Shown here one piece after another: positions 23,911 through 32,697 of a stretch of 64,000 bases of DNA (position 1 is its first letter; every line of letters begins with the position of its first letter). The notes beneath the pieces were generated by a model. That model was not told the DNA's origin. It made no database searches and worked only from the letters and a program-made list of their open reading frames with translations. A program made the position numbers and the translations under genes. This stretch comes from Candidatus Aalborgicola lynettensis (lineage in GTDB: Bacteria; Pseudomonadota; Gammaproteobacteria; Burkholderiales; Burkholderiaceae_C): the NCBI GenBank assembly GCA_016719405.1, contig JADJZE010000024.1:23549-87548 (forward strand), written 5' to 3'.

Positions 23911-24906
23911 TCACTGCATAAAGCCGATTTTGCTCTTTCCCTGGCTGGCTTTGGGAATGTCGTCTACCTTGAGTGTGCGCTGCCCGGCCAGCCGGGCGTT
24001 GCCAAAACCCGTCATCAAGGCCCGGCGCATGTCGCGTGGCGCCATCTCGACCAGGCACTCCAGTACGTCGTTGTCCGGTTCGGGATCGAAGTGTTTGCCC
24101 CAATCATGGTCTGCGCGGATGCTGCGGTACAGATTGGCACCAATGGCGCGGGCCTGCTCCGGCGTTGGGGGCGCAATCTCGAACACATTCATGCGGTTCA
24201 GAATGGGGTCGGGAATGCCACGGGGGTCGTTCGCGGTGGTGATCCAGATGACCTGGCTGGCGTCAATCGGCACGTCGGCAAACTCGTCGGTGAAGTTACC
24301 AGCGGTGTCGTGCTCCAGCAGGCTGTACAGCGCGCCAAGCGGGTCGTACTGCGCATCGGCAGCGGCTTTGTCAATCTCGTCGATCACGATCACCGGGTTG
24401 GCATACTGACCGTCCACCAGGGCCTCGAACACCTTGCCCGGTTTGGCGCCTTTCCATTGTGACGACGAACCTGACAGCAACCAACCCGCCGTCATGGAGC
24501 TCATGGGTACCAAATTCATGCCGGTGCCCAGCAAATCGGCCAGTTTTTTGGCGAAGTGGGTTTTGCCGATGCCAGGCAGGCCCAGCAGCAGGATGGGTGT
24601 GACTTCCAGGCCGTCGCGGCAATCTTGGCTCAGTGCCACATGGCGTTTCACGTCGTCCAACACCTCGGTAAAGTTGGGCAGCAGGGTGTAGAGATCGCCC
24701 ATCTCGGGCACACCCGAGGGTTTGACCTGAAAGCGCTCGGGGCCGCGCTCCAGCATGCGTTCGTAGGTGCTGCGCAGCAACTCGTGCTCGCGTTCGGGCA
24801 GCTTGGCCAGTTTGCGTTCGACCTCGCTGGTCTGGAACACATTGCGCATCTGCGCAATCGGGATTTGGAGGCTGGACGAAAAGGGAACGAGACTGCGGGA
24901 TTCCAT
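23911..24906 (-). CDS. AAA+ family ATPase (Lon-like core without protease domain)
   Basis: 331-residue AAA+ ATPase. Walker A GLPGIGKT is at 109-116, Walker B VIVIDEID at 172-179, sensor 1 ITTAND and an arginine-containing DPILNRMNVFEI follow, as in Lon and Clp-type modules. An N-terminal part of about 100 residues looks helical. No protease Ser-Lys dyad region follows, as the protein ends soon after the AAA+ lid. It is transcribed divergently from the DEAD-box helicase. It is probably a remodelling ATPase of unknown client. Confidence 0.88.
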   Translation of the reverse strand: MESRSLVPFSSSLQIPIAQMRNVFQTSEVERKLAKLPEREHELLRSTYERMLERGPERFQVKPSGVPEMGDLYTLLPNFTEVLDDVKRHVALSQDCRDGLEVTPILLLGLPGIGKTHFAKKLADLLGTGMNLVPMSSMTAGWLLSGSSSQWKGAKPGKVFEALVDGQYANPVIVIDEIDKAAADAQYDPLGALYSLLEHDTAGNFTDEFADVPIDASQVIWITTANDPRGIPDPILNRMNVFEIAPPTPEQARAIGANLYRSIRADHDWGKHFDPEPDNDVLECLVEMAPRDMRRALMTGFGNARLAGQRTLKVDDIPKASQGKSKIGFMQ

Positions 24907-25073
24907 GATGAACTCCTTGTGTCAAGACACCAACGGTTCATTAGAGCATGGAGCGTGCCAGCGGGGAAGTGCGAAAAAGCCGCATTTAACATGCCTGACC
25001 GGATGTTTCTGGCTGCTCGGCCCGACGCAGCGCTGAACAAGGGCTGGCATTAGGTAAAAACCCGAATGTGTGC

Positions 25074-25107
25074 GATAATTCAAGGCTGCGCTCCAAACAG
25101 TGGCGCA
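25074..25107 (+). promoter_or_regulatory. Possible promoter and 5' leader of the DEAD-box helicase gene
   Basis: The 350-nt divergent spacer between the AAA+ ATPase and helicase genes contains GATAAT (25074-25079), a good -10 with no convincing -35, and just downstream TGCGC...GCGCA (25087-25107), a small stem-loop. Transcription from here would give a 5' leader of about 170 nt, as often seen for cold-inducible RNA helicase genes. No other gene is visible in the spacer. Confidence 0.35.
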
Positions 25108-25256
25108 CTTTGCACATCTCCCTTCATTCATCGGGTTCATAGAATTGAATCCCAAGCGCTGATTGAATTCACCGCAGGTTCCGTTTGATGGTTGATGTTT
25201 TTTAACCATTGACGGAGCAGTCGCTTACCCGGCGGCACTCGCGTGTGAGAAAAATC

Positions 25257-27155
25257 ATGACTGACGCTTTGAATGCGACAGGTGCTTTTGCGCCTGCCGA
25301 ATCCCTTATTTCCCTGATTGCTGCAGACGCTGTATCCACGGCCGCTGATGGCGGCCACAACCTGGATATGGCCACCGATGAGGACACATCTCCTGCACAG
25401 CCCGAAGTTCCGAATGGCTTTGTCACCCTGGGCCTGGCGGCGGAGCTGGTCCATGCCGTCAAGGATTTGGGCTACACCCAACCCACTTCGGTGCAACTGA
25501 AAACCATTCCCTTGGCGTTGCCAGGTGATGGACTGAAGGCCAACCAATTTATCGACCTGATGGTGTCCAGTCAGACTGGTAGTGGCAAAACGGCTGCATT
25601 TTTACTGCCTGTTCTGCACACGCTGCTCAAGCAACAAGCGCAGGCTGAGGTCGATGAACGTGCCGAGTTCGAGCGCCAAGTGGCCGAGGCGGCTGCCAAG
25701 GGTGAGCCTGCTCCCAAACGCTCCAAGCGCAAAGACCCCACTAATCCGCGTAATTTCAAGGCCCCGACGCCCGGTGCGCTGATCGTGTGCCCGACACGCG
25801 AACTGGCCCAGCAGGTGGCCAACGACGCCATCGATCTGGTTCGCCATTGCCGCGGTTTGCGCATTGCCAACATCGTGGGCGGCATGCCTTACCAATTGCA
25901 AATCGCCAAGCTGCAAAACGCCAATCTGGTGGTGGCCACACCGGGACGTTTGCTGGACCTGCAGCGCTCCATGCAAATCAAGCTGGACCAGGTGCAGTTC
26001 CTGGTCGTCGACGAAGCCGACCGCATGCTGGACCTGGGCTTCTCTGATGATTTGGCCGAAATCAACCAACTCACCATCCAGCGCAAGCAAACCATGATGT
26101 TCAGCGCCACCTTTGCGCCGCGCATCCAGCAGCTCGCTGCCCGCGTTATGCGCGAACCCCAGCGCGTCACCATCGACAGCCCGCAGGAAAAACACGCCAA
26201 TATCAAACAGGTGCTGTTCTGGGCCGACAACGCACACCACAAGCGCAAATTGCTCGACCACTGGCTGCGTGATACCACCATCAACCAGGCCATTGTGTTT
26301 GCCAGCACCCAAATTGAGTGCGACGGCTTGGCCAATGACCTGCAGCAAGCCGGTTTTGATGCGGTGGCCCTGCACGGTGCCTTAAGCCAGGGCCTGCGCA
26401 ACCGCCGTTTGATGGCGCTGCGCAACGGGCAAGTGCAGTTTCTGGTGGCAACGGACGTGGCAGCACGCGGTATTGATGTGCCCACCATTACCCACGTGTT
26501 CAACTTTGGCTTGCCCATGAAGGCCGAGGACTACACCCACCGCATTGGTCGCACGGGCCGCGCCGGTCGCGATGGTCTTGCCGTCACCTTTGCGGAGGTA
26601 CGCGACCGCCGCAAAATTTTTGACATCGAAGCCTACAGCCGCCAGCATTTCAAATCTGAAACCATTCCGGGTCTGGAGCCGCAGCAGCGTTTCCCTGATT
26701 CGCGTCCTGGTACGGGTGCCAGTTTCGGTGGCCGTGGCAGCCACGCTGCCGACCGGGCGCCGCGCAACTTCGGCGGCGGTGGCGGTCGGCCTGGCTTCGG
26801 CGGTGGTCGCGGTGCGCCTGCCGGATTTGGAGACAGAAATGCCGCTGGCGCACGTCCGACGGGCGCAGACAGCTATCAAAATGCTAACAATTTTGGTGGC
26901 GATCGTGGACGTGGTGGATTCAATCGGGATACCGGGCCGCGTGAGGGTGGCGATAACGGTGGTTTCAACTATGCACGCAAAGGAGGTTTTAATGACCGCT
27001 TTGCTGGCAGCCGCCCCGATGCCGCTCCTCGCGGTGGCGATTTTGTCGGCCACAAGCCTGGGTTCAATAAGCCCATGGGCGTGAAGCCCGGCAATACAGG
27101 CAAGGTTTTTGTGCCACGTGATGCCAAAAAGCGCGTTGCCCGCACGTTCGATTGA
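25257..27155 (+). CDS. DEAD-box ATP-dependent RNA helicase with RGG-type tail
   Basis: 632-residue RNA helicase. Motifs in order: VQLKTIPLAL (Q motif region), SSQTGSGKTAAF (motif I), PTRELAQQV (Ia), VATPGRLLD (Ib), VVDEADRML (II), FSATF (III), IVFASTQIECDGLA, VATDVAARGIDVPTITHV and YTHRIGRTGRAGRDG (VI). The tail from about residue 490 is rich in Gly, Arg, Phe and Asn and is probably RNA-binding. A charged insert follows motif I (residues about 125-165). The start ATG 25257 was preferred to a TTG at 25209. It likely acts in ribosome assembly or mRNA decay, like RhlE. A dispersed repeat copy lies in the tail-coding part. Confidence 0.93.
   Translation: MTDALNATGAFAPAESLISLIAADAVSTAADGGHNLDMATDEDTSPAQPEVPNGFVTLGLAAELVHAVKDLGYTQPTSVQLKTIPLALPGDGLKANQFIDLMVSSQTGSGKTAAFLLPVLHTLLKQQAQAEVDERAEFERQVAEAAAKGEPAPKRSKRKDPTNPRNFKAPTPGALIVCPTRELAQQVANDAIDLVRHCRGLRIANIVGGMPYQLQIAKLQNANLVVATPGRLLDLQRSMQIKLDQVQFLVVDEADRMLDLGFSDDLAEINQLTIQRKQTMMFSATFAPRIQQLAARVMREPQRVTIDSPQEKHANIKQVLFWADNAHHKRKLLDHWLRDTTINQAIVFASTQIECDGLANDLQQAGFDAVALHGALSQGLRNRRLMALRNGQVQFLVATDVAARGIDVPTITHVFNFGLPMKAEDYTHRIGRTGRAGRDGLAVTFAEVRDRRKIFDIEAYSRQHFKSETIPGLEPQQRFPDSRPGTGASFGGRGSHAADRAPRNFGGGGGRPGFGGGRGAPAGFGDRNAAGARPTGADSYQNANNFGGDRGRGGFNRDTGPREGGDNGGFNYARKGGFNDRFAGSRPDAAPRGGDFVGHKPGFNKPMGVKPGNTGKVFVPRDAKKRVARTFD
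26847..26888 (+). repeat. Double-hairpin repeat copy inside the DEAD-box tail coding region
   Basis: The segment with GGCGCACGTCCGACGGGCGC followed by AGACAGCTATCAAAATGCTA closely follows the dispersed repeat (compare 60996-61042 and 59321-59366; GCGCA-ACAGCTATCAAAA is shared with the latter apart from one base). The second hairpin has decayed. It is in frame and encodes part of the Gly/Asn-rich tail. Confidence 0.6.
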
Positions 27156-27164
27156 TGCGATTCG

Positions 27165-27193
27165 ATACGCTGCAGCCTTGTCCTGCAGCGTAT
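27165..27193 (+). terminator. Strong hairpin after the DEAD-box gene
   Basis: ATACGCTGCAG and CTGCAGCGTAT form a perfect 11-bp stem with a 7-nt loop, starting 9 nt after the helicase stop codon. It lacks a U-run, so it may stabilise the 3' end or act together with the following hairpin. Confidence 0.6.
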
Positions 27194-27195
27194 GA

Positions 27196-27231
27196 AAGAC
27201 CCCGGTAACTATCGGGGCACAGGGGGGTCTT
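27196..27231 (+). terminator. Second hairpin after the DEAD-box gene
   Basis: AAGACCCC (27196-27203) pairs with GGGGTCTT (27224-27231), with an alternative inner pairing of CCCCG and CGGGG at 27213-27217. A short T-rich stretch follows (TTCATTG). It is a reasonable transcription-termination candidate. Confidence 0.5.
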
Positions 27232-27486
27232 CATTGTCGGAGGCGCCCCGCTACACCAGTCCAGCTGTCGCCAGACTTTTGGTGTTTGCGCCGGACCGAA
27301 GTACGCCTTCCAGCCCAGCAAGCAGCGCCTTTTATCCGATTTTTGTCCATCGGCTCGCAACTTTTGCTCCAGGCTTCCTTCCGACATTCGGCCGAGCTGG
27401 TGTGGTTGCGCATCACTTCACCCACTAAAAGTAGCACGCTAAAGGGTTTGCGCCTCCACGCGTGCGCCCATGCTGGGCACACCCCC
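27232..27486. other. Spacer without a recognisable gene
   Basis: This stretch between the helicase terminators and the acnB terminator shows open frames on both strands but none with recognisable protein features, ribosome binding site or family motif. A small hairpin GCCCA-TGC-TGGGC near 27467-27479 is the only structure seen. Confidence 0.5.
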
Positions 27487-27517
27487 AAAAAAATACCCTG
27501 CAATTTGCACCGCAGGG
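27487..27517 (-). terminator. Rho-independent terminator of acnB
   Basis: Read on the minus strand, CCCTGC and GCAGGG form a 6-bp stem with a 10-nt loop, followed after two bases by seven T (complement of the A-run at 27487-27493). It lies about 60 nt after the acnB stop. Confidence 0.75.
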
Positions 27518-27575
27518 CCTTATGGAGCAGAGGGGGCCCACCCACCCACGGCGGGAAGGCCGTTTGGGCTACCGA

Positions 27576-30158
27576 TTACTTCACGGTAGCAGCTGCTTCG
27601 GTGTAATCACCGATCTTGTCAAAGTTCAGGTACTGGTAGACCGTGTCGCTGGCAGCGGTCAGCACGCCCATGTCGGCCAGGTACTCAGCCTTGGTCGGAA
27701 TGCGGCCCAGCTTGGAGCAGATGGCGGCCAGTTCGGCAGAACCCAGGTAGACATTACTGTCCTTGCCCAGGCGGTTGGGGAAGTTGCGGGTGGACGTGGA
27801 GAACACGGTTGCACCTTGCTTCACCTGCGCCTGGTTGCCCATGCACAGACTGCAGCCGGGCATTTCCATGCGGGCACCGGCACCACCGAGCACGCCGTAA
27901 TGACCTTCGTCGCTCAACTGCTTGGCGTCCATCTTGGTGGGCGGCGCAATCCACAGACGGGTCGGGATGTCGCTCTTGCCTTCCAGCAGTTTCGAAGCGG
28001 CACGGAAGTGGCCGATATTGGTCATGCAGGAACCGATAAACACTTCGTCGATCTTGGTGCCAGCGACTTCCGCCAATGTTTTCACATCGTCCGGGTCGTT
28101 GGGGCAAGCCAGAATAGGCTCGTGGATGTCGGCCAAGTCGATTTCAATCACGGCTGCGTAGTCCGCGTCCGCGTCGCCCTTGAGCAACTCAGGCTCCTTA
28201 AGCCAAGCTTCCTGGGCCGCAATACGTCGCGCCAAGGTGCGGGCGTCGGAGTAACCGTTGGCAATCATCCACTTCATCATGGTGATGTTGCTGTTGATGT
28301 ACTCAATGATCGGCTCCTTGTTCAGGTGCACCGTGCAACCGGCAGCGGAACGCTCGGCGGACGCGTCGGACAGCTCAAATGCCTGCTCCACCTTAAGGTC
28401 AGGCAAGCCTTCGATTTCGAGAATGCGGCCCGAGAAGATGTTCTTCTTGCCCTTCTTCTCGACGGTCAGCAGACCGGCCTTGATGGCGTACAGCGGAATG
28501 GCGTTTACCAGGTCGCGCAGGGTGATGCCATTTTGCATCTTGCCCTTGAAGCGAACCAGCACCGATTCAGGCATGTCCAACGGCATGACACCGGTCGCAG
28601 CGGCAAATGCCACCAGGCCGGAACCGGCAGGGAAGCTGATGCCGATGGGGAAGCGCGTGTGGCTATCGCCGCCAGTACCCACGGTATCGGGCAAGAGCAG
28701 GCGGTTGAGCCAGGAGTGAATCACACCATCACCGGGACGCAGGGCCACACCGCCGCGGGTGCTGATGAAGTCGGGCAACTCGTGGTGCATCTTCACGTCC
28801 ACGGGCTTGGGGTACGCGGCCGTGTGGCAGAAGGATTGCATGACCAGGTCGGCGCTGAAGCCCAGGCATGCCAGATCTTTCAGTTCGTCGCGGGTCATGG
28901 GACCGGTGGTGTCTTGCGAACCCACGGAGGTCATCTTGGGTTCGCAGTAGGTACCGGGGCGAACGCCCTGGCCTTCGGGCAGACCGCAGGCACGACCGAC
29001 CATCTTCTGTGCCAGGCTGAAACCCTTCTTGGTGTCTGCAGGGTTCTGGGGCAGGCGGAACAGGGTGGATGGCTTAAGACCCAGGGCTTCGCGCGCCTTG
29101 GCGGTCAGGCCACGGCCGATGATCAAGGGAATACGGCCACCGGCACGCACTTCGTCAAACAGCACGTCACTCTTGACCTGGAAGGAAGCGATTTCCTTGC
29201 CGTCTTTGAAAGCTTTGCCGTCGTAGGGGCGCAGTTCCACCACGTCGCCCATGTTCATCTGGCCCACGTCCAGCTCGATGGGCAGAGCGCCTGCATCCTC
29301 CATGGTGTTGTAGAAGATGGGGGCAATTTTGGTGCCCAGGCAGACGCCACCGAAACGCTTGTTCGGCACATAGGGAATGTCTTCGCCGGTGAACCACAGC
29401 ACGGAGTTGGTCGCGGACTTGCGGGAAGAGCCAGTACCAACCACGTCACCCACATAGGCCACCAGGTTGCCACGGGCACGCAGGTCTTCAATGAACTTGA
29501 CCGGGCCGCGCTTGCCGTCTTCTTCGGGTGTGATGCCGTCACGCTTGTTCTTCAGCATGGCCAAGGCGTGCAACGGGATGTCAGGGCGGCTCCAGGCGTC
29601 GGGCGCGGGCGACAGGTCGTCGGTGTTGGTCTCACCGGTCACTTTGAGGATGGTGACCGTAATGGACTTTGGCACTTCGGGGCGGCTGGTGAACCACTCG
29701 GCGTCGGCCCAGCTTTGCAGCACGGCTTTGGCGTGAGCGTTGCCCTTGTCGGCCTTTTCCTTGACGTCATGGAACTGGTCAAACATCAGCAGGGTTTTCT
29801 TCAGGCCTTCAGCGGCTTCGGCAGCCACGGCAGCGTCGTCCAGCAGATCAACCATGGGGCTGATGTTGTAGCCGCCCAGCATGGTGCCCAGCAGTTCTGT
29901 GGCGCGCTCGCGGCTGATCAGTGCGCACTTCTCGGTACCGTGGGCCACGGCGGCCAGGTAGCTGGCCTTGACCTTGGCGGCATCGTCCACACCGGCAGGC
30001 ACGCGGTGTGTAATCAAGTCCACCAAGGTGGCTTCCTCACCCTTGGGCGGGTTCTTCAGGAGTTCGATCAACTCGCCAGTTTGCTTGGCAGTCAGAGGCA
30101 ATGGGGGGATGCCCAACGCGGCGCGTTCGGCCACATGGTCACGGTAGGCTTGCAACAT
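27576..30158 (-). CDS. acnB: Bifunctional aconitate hydratase 2 / 2-methylisocitrate dehydratase
   Basis: 860-residue aconitase B, which interconverts citrate and isocitrate in the TCA cycle. The N-terminal MLQAYRDHVAERAALGIPPLPL is typical of AcnB, and Fe-S cluster segments are visible as IGSCMTNIGHFRA and CSLCMGNQAQV near the C-terminus; VVGTGSSRKSATNSVLW is the active-site serine region. ATG 30158 has GGAG upstream (GGAGTACATACC), so the open frame that extends 36 codons further is not used. It is third in the minus-strand order mdh, CoA-ester lyase, acnB. Length is normal for the family. Confidence 0.97.
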   Translation of the reverse strand: MLQAYRDHVAERAALGIPPLPLTAKQTGELIELLKNPPKGEEATLVDLITHRVPAGVDDAAKVKASYLAAVAHGTEKCALISRERATELLGTMLGGYNISPMVDLLDDAAVAAEAAEGLKKTLLMFDQFHDVKEKADKGNAHAKAVLQSWADAEWFTSRPEVPKSITVTILKVTGETNTDDLSPAPDAWSRPDIPLHALAMLKNKRDGITPEEDGKRGPVKFIEDLRARGNLVAYVGDVVGTGSSRKSATNSVLWFTGEDIPYVPNKRFGGVCLGTKIAPIFYNTMEDAGALPIELDVGQMNMGDVVELRPYDGKAFKDGKEIASFQVKSDVLFDEVRAGGRIPLIIGRGLTAKAREALGLKPSTLFRLPQNPADTKKGFSLAQKMVGRACGLPEGQGVRPGTYCEPKMTSVGSQDTTGPMTRDELKDLACLGFSADLVMQSFCHTAAYPKPVDVKMHHELPDFISTRGGVALRPGDGVIHSWLNRLLLPDTVGTGGDSHTRFPIGISFPAGSGLVAFAAATGVMPLDMPESVLVRFKGKMQNGITLRDLVNAIPLYAIKAGLLTVEKKGKKNIFSGRILEIEGLPDLKVEQAFELSDASAERSAAGCTVHLNKEPIIEYINSNITMMKWMIANGYSDARTLARRIAAQEAWLKEPELLKGDADADYAAVIEIDLADIHEPILACPNDPDDVKTLAEVAGTKIDEVFIGSCMTNIGHFRAASKLLEGKSDIPTRLWIAPPTKMDAKQLSDEGHYGVLGGAGARMEMPGCSLCMGNQAQVKQGATVFSTSTRNFPNRLGKDSNVYLGSAELAAICSKLGRIPTKAEYLADMGVLTAASDTVYQYLNFDKIGDYTEAAATVK

Positions 30159-30190
30159 GGTATGTACTCCTTTTAGAACAAAACAACGGT

Positions 30191-30234
30191 TTACGCCCGT
30201 CCAACGGGCGTGACTAGCTATAACATTTGTAGCA
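30191..30234 (+). repeat. Double-hairpin repeat copy upstream of acnB
   Basis: ACGCCCGT-CCA-ACGGGCGT is a perfect 8-bp hairpin (30193-30211), followed by TAGCTATAACATTTGTAGCA with GCTA/TAGC arms, the two-part structure of the dispersed repeat. It lies between the acnB ribosome binding site and the preceding gene, so it is likely transcribed in the acnB leader. Confidence 0.8.
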
Positions 30235-30284
30235 CTCAGCACATCGGCGGCCAGTAACCAGACCAATTACTGAGGCTGAAACTT

Positions 30285-31370
30285 TCAAAAATACGCGGCT
30301 GCCTCCCGCGGCAAGGCGACACCGGTCTGGTGCGCACGCTCCAGAACCTGCCAGAAATACCGAAAACTGGCCCGGTCATGCAATTGTCCACCCACCGCGA
30401 TGGGTGCCCAATCGTGGGCCTGGGCCTGCACCACAATCTGCGTTGCCAAATCAACCTCTGCTGCAGACGGAGAGAATGCCTCCACAATGGGGCGAATCTG
30501 GTCCGGATGGATGCTCCACATGCGTGTAAAACCCAGCGCCGAGGCGGCCTTGCGTGCCGCAAGCTTCAAGGCAATGGTATCCCGAAACTCGGTCACCACA
30601 CAGTGGGAAGGCACTTTGCCAAAGGCATGGCAGGCACTGGATATTTCGGTTTTGGCACGCACCACCAGCGGGTGGTGGAACTGGTCCAGGCTGGTGGTAT
30701 CGGTGGCTGGGCGCACGCTCATGGCACTGGCCGGAATGGCACCACCGTGGCTGGAGACAAAATCCATCAAGCCAAAGCTGATGGACTGCACCCGGGGGTG
30801 GGCTGCGATCTCAAACACCCGGTGTACGGCAGCAGGCGACTCAATCAACACATGCACGGGCAAAAGCGCTGGGGTACCAGCTTCGGCGGGCATCGCGGCG
30901 TCGATGGCTGCCACTGCTTGCTGCACATCGGCCAGGCACTCCACCTTGGGGACCATGATGTAGCTCAGCACATCCGCGGCCTGACCCACAATGGTGTGGA
31001 CGTCGCCATCAAACGCCGGGTGATCGACGGCATGCACCCGCACACCAACCCGGCGGCGTATTCTGCTTGCTATGGAATTTGTAGCTGCTTGCGCTTGCCT
31101 GGCAAGCGCAACAACCAGAATGGCCTGATCTTTTTCACCCCCCACAGGGGCGCCATCTTCGCAATCCAGCGTGACGTCGAACACGCACACGCCGAACTCT
31201 TGCATCATGTCGGCCTGCAATTGCAGGCTTTTAACCATCCGCGCCTCCACGCCGCTGTAGTGGTCGCACACCGGCAAATAGCCGGTAGCGCCCTGCGACC
31301 CCAGTAGTGCGACGCGCGGATGTATGGCCCCCTTGCGTCCTTCGCTTCCGCTCAGGCCGGGGCTGGCCAT
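30285..31370 (-). CDS. HpcH/HpaI aldolase / citrate lyase family protein (CoA-ester lyase-like)
   Basis: About 361-residue TIM-barrel lyase of the HpcH/citE superfamily, which cleaves or forms malyl-CoA-type esters. Seen: VCDHYSGVEARMVKSLQLQ, DVTLDCEDGAPVGGE (metal-binding region), RVGVRVHAVDHPAFDGD, VPKVECLADVQQA, VHVLIESPAAVH and SISFGLMDFVSSHGG. The conserved part starts at about residue 17 of this model; the upstream open frame to 31517 looks like intergenic DNA, so the true start is uncertain. A dispersed repeat is inserted in frame and encodes about 15 residues between EKDQAILVV and RRRVGVRVH. It lies between mdh and acnB, so it is likely co-regulated with the TCA cycle. Confidence 0.85.
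   Translation of the reverse strand: MASPGLSGSEGRKGAIHPRVALLGSQGATGYLPVCDHYSGVEARMVKSLQLQADMMQEFGVCVFDVTLDCEDGAPVGGEKDQAILVVALARQAQAATNSIASRIRRRVGVRVHAVDHPAFDGDVHTIVGQAADVLSYIMVPKVECLADVQQAVAAIDAAMPAEAGTPALLPVHVLIESPAAVHRVFEIAAHPRVQSISFGLMDFVSSHGGAIPASAMSVRPATDTTSLDQFHHPLVVRAKTEISSACHAFGKVPSHCVVTEFRDTIALKLAARKAASALGFTRMWSIHPDQIRPIVEAFSPSAAEVDLATQIVVQAQAHDWAPIAVGGQLHDRASFRYFWQVLERAHQTGVALPREAAAYF
31067..31111 (-). repeat. Double-hairpin repeat copy inserted in the CoA-ester lyase gene
   Basis: An 11-bp perfect stem (TTGCGCTTGCC at 31089-31099, GGCAAGCGCAA at 31101-31111, 1-nt loop) adjoins GCTA...TAGC arms at 31069-31085. This is the dispersed repeat in minus orientation, within the coding sequence and in frame, giving the residues LARQAQAATNSIASR. 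Confidence 0.82.
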
Positions 31371-31520
31371 TCCATGTGCTGCGCTGTACGGGTCGATGCC
31401 AGAGGCAACGACTCTGCTGCCCGTCCCACCCTGCGCAGGCAGGCTGGGAGCCGCGGGCATCAGCCCCAAGGGGGCTGTGCTTGCTCGGGGCGGCCCAGCG
31501 CTGCGCACGGATATCACTGC

Positions 31521-32507
31521 TTACAGCAGGTGCTTGACGCCGTCTTTCTCGCCTTCGAGCTCAGCCAGGGTCTTGTTGATGCACTCTTGGCTGAATGCGT
31601 CAATGGCCAGGCCTTCAACCAACTTGTACTCGCCGCCTTCGCAGGTGACGGCAAAGCCGAACATGGTGTCCTTGGGGATGCCATACTGGCCGTCCGAAGG
31701 GATACCCATGGTGACCCACTTGCCGTTGGTGCCCAAGGCCCAATCGCGCATGTGGTCGATAGCGGCGTTGGCAGCCGATGCAGCGGACGACACGCCACGT
31801 GCAGCGATGATGGCCGCACCACGCTTGCCCACGGTGGGCAGGAAAACGTCTTTGTTCCAGGCTTCGTCGTTGATCATGGCCTTGACGCTTTCGCCCTTGA
31901 TGGTGGCAAAACGGTAGTCGGCATACATCGTGGGCGAGTGGTTGCCCCACACGGCCATTTTTTCGATGTCGGCCACGGCCTTGCCGGTCTTCTCCGCCAA
32001 CTGGCTCAAAGCGCGGTTGTGGTCGAGACGCAGCATGGCGGTGAAGTTCTTGCGTGGCAGATCGGGCGCGCTCTTCATGGCAATGTAGGCGTTGGTGTTG
32101 GCGGGGTTACCGACCACCAGAACACGCACATCACGGCTGGCCACGGCATTGAGTGCCTTGCCTTGGGCAGTGAAAATTTCGGCATTAACAGCGAGCAACT
32201 CAGCACGCTCCATGCCGGGGCCACGGGGACGCGAACCGATCAACAGCGCGTAGTCCACATCTTTGAAGGCGGTCATGGGATCGCTGTGGGCTTCGATGCC
32301 CACCAGCAGGGGGAATGCGCAGTCTTGCAGTTCCATGATCACGCCCTGCAGGGCTTGCTGGGCTTTTTCCACCGGCACTTCGAGCAGGCTCAGCACAACG
32401 GGCTGGTCCTTGCCCAACATTTCGCCGGAGGCGATACGGAACAGGATGGCGTATCCAATTTGACCAGCGGCACCGGTGACGGCTACGCGAACGGGTTTTT
32501 TGCTCAT
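31521..32507 (-). CDS. mdh: Malate dehydrogenase
   Basis: 328-residue NAD-dependent malate dehydrogenase of the TCA cycle, of the cytosolic-type family common in Burkholderiales. NAD-binding GAAGQIG is at residues 12-18; GSRPRGPGMERAELL, VVGNPANTNAYIA, LRLDHNRALSQLA and the catalytic-histidine motif VWGNHSPTMYAD are present. It is the first gene of the mdh, CoA-ester lyase, acnB series and is divergent from a GntR regulator with a 12-bp palindrome in the shared spacer. Confidence 0.97.
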   Translation of the reverse strand: MSKKPVRVAVTGAAGQIGYAILFRIASGEMLGKDQPVVLSLLEVPVEKAQQALQGVIMELQDCAFPLLVGIEAHSDPMTAFKDVDYALLIGSRPRGPGMERAELLAVNAEIFTAQGKALNAVASRDVRVLVVGNPANTNAYIAMKSAPDLPRKNFTAMLRLDHNRALSQLAEKTGKAVADIEKMAVWGNHSPTMYADYRFATIKGESVKAMINDEAWNKDVFLPTVGKRGAAIIAARGVSSAASAANAAIDHMRDWALGTNGKWVTMGIPSDGQYGIPKDTMFGFAVTCEGGEYKLVEGLAIDAFSQECINKTLAELEGEKDGVKHLL

Positions 32508-32630
32508 GGTAAGAACTCCAGGTAGTGTTGTGAAAACGGCTACTGCCCGGGACCCCCAGCGAAAGGTCGAGTCCCGCAGAATGCCCGCGAGTGTACCCCC
32601 GATTTTGGCCCGAAGTCAATTTGTCTTATG

Positions 32631-32642
32631 TCTTATATAAGA
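32631..32642. promoter_or_regulatory. Palindromic operator candidate between mdh and the GntR gene
   Basis: TCTTATATAAGA is a perfect 12-bp palindrome, preceded by a second half-site TCTTAT at 32624-32629. It lies in the 190-bp spacer shared by mdh and the divergent GntR gene and is AT-rich in a GC-rich genome. It is a natural candidate operator of the adjacent GntR protein and could also serve as a TATAAG -10. Confidence 0.6.
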
Positions 32643-32697
32643 TATGATTGCACACCCAACATCAACCGACCTGAAGCGAACCGTCCGGCCTGATTGC

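Noticed and set aside
27462..30176. 904-codon plus-strand open frame opposite acnB
   Set aside because: It mirrors acnB because of GC-biased third positions; the minus-strand product is a full AcnB with Fe-S motifs. The plus product is His/Gly/Val-rich without motifs.
31371..31517. N-terminal 49 codons of the CoA-ester lyase frame up to mdh
   Set aside because: The translated sequence is Pro/Gly/Ser-rich and looks like intergenic GC-rich hairpin DNA rather than a conserved part of the enzyme.
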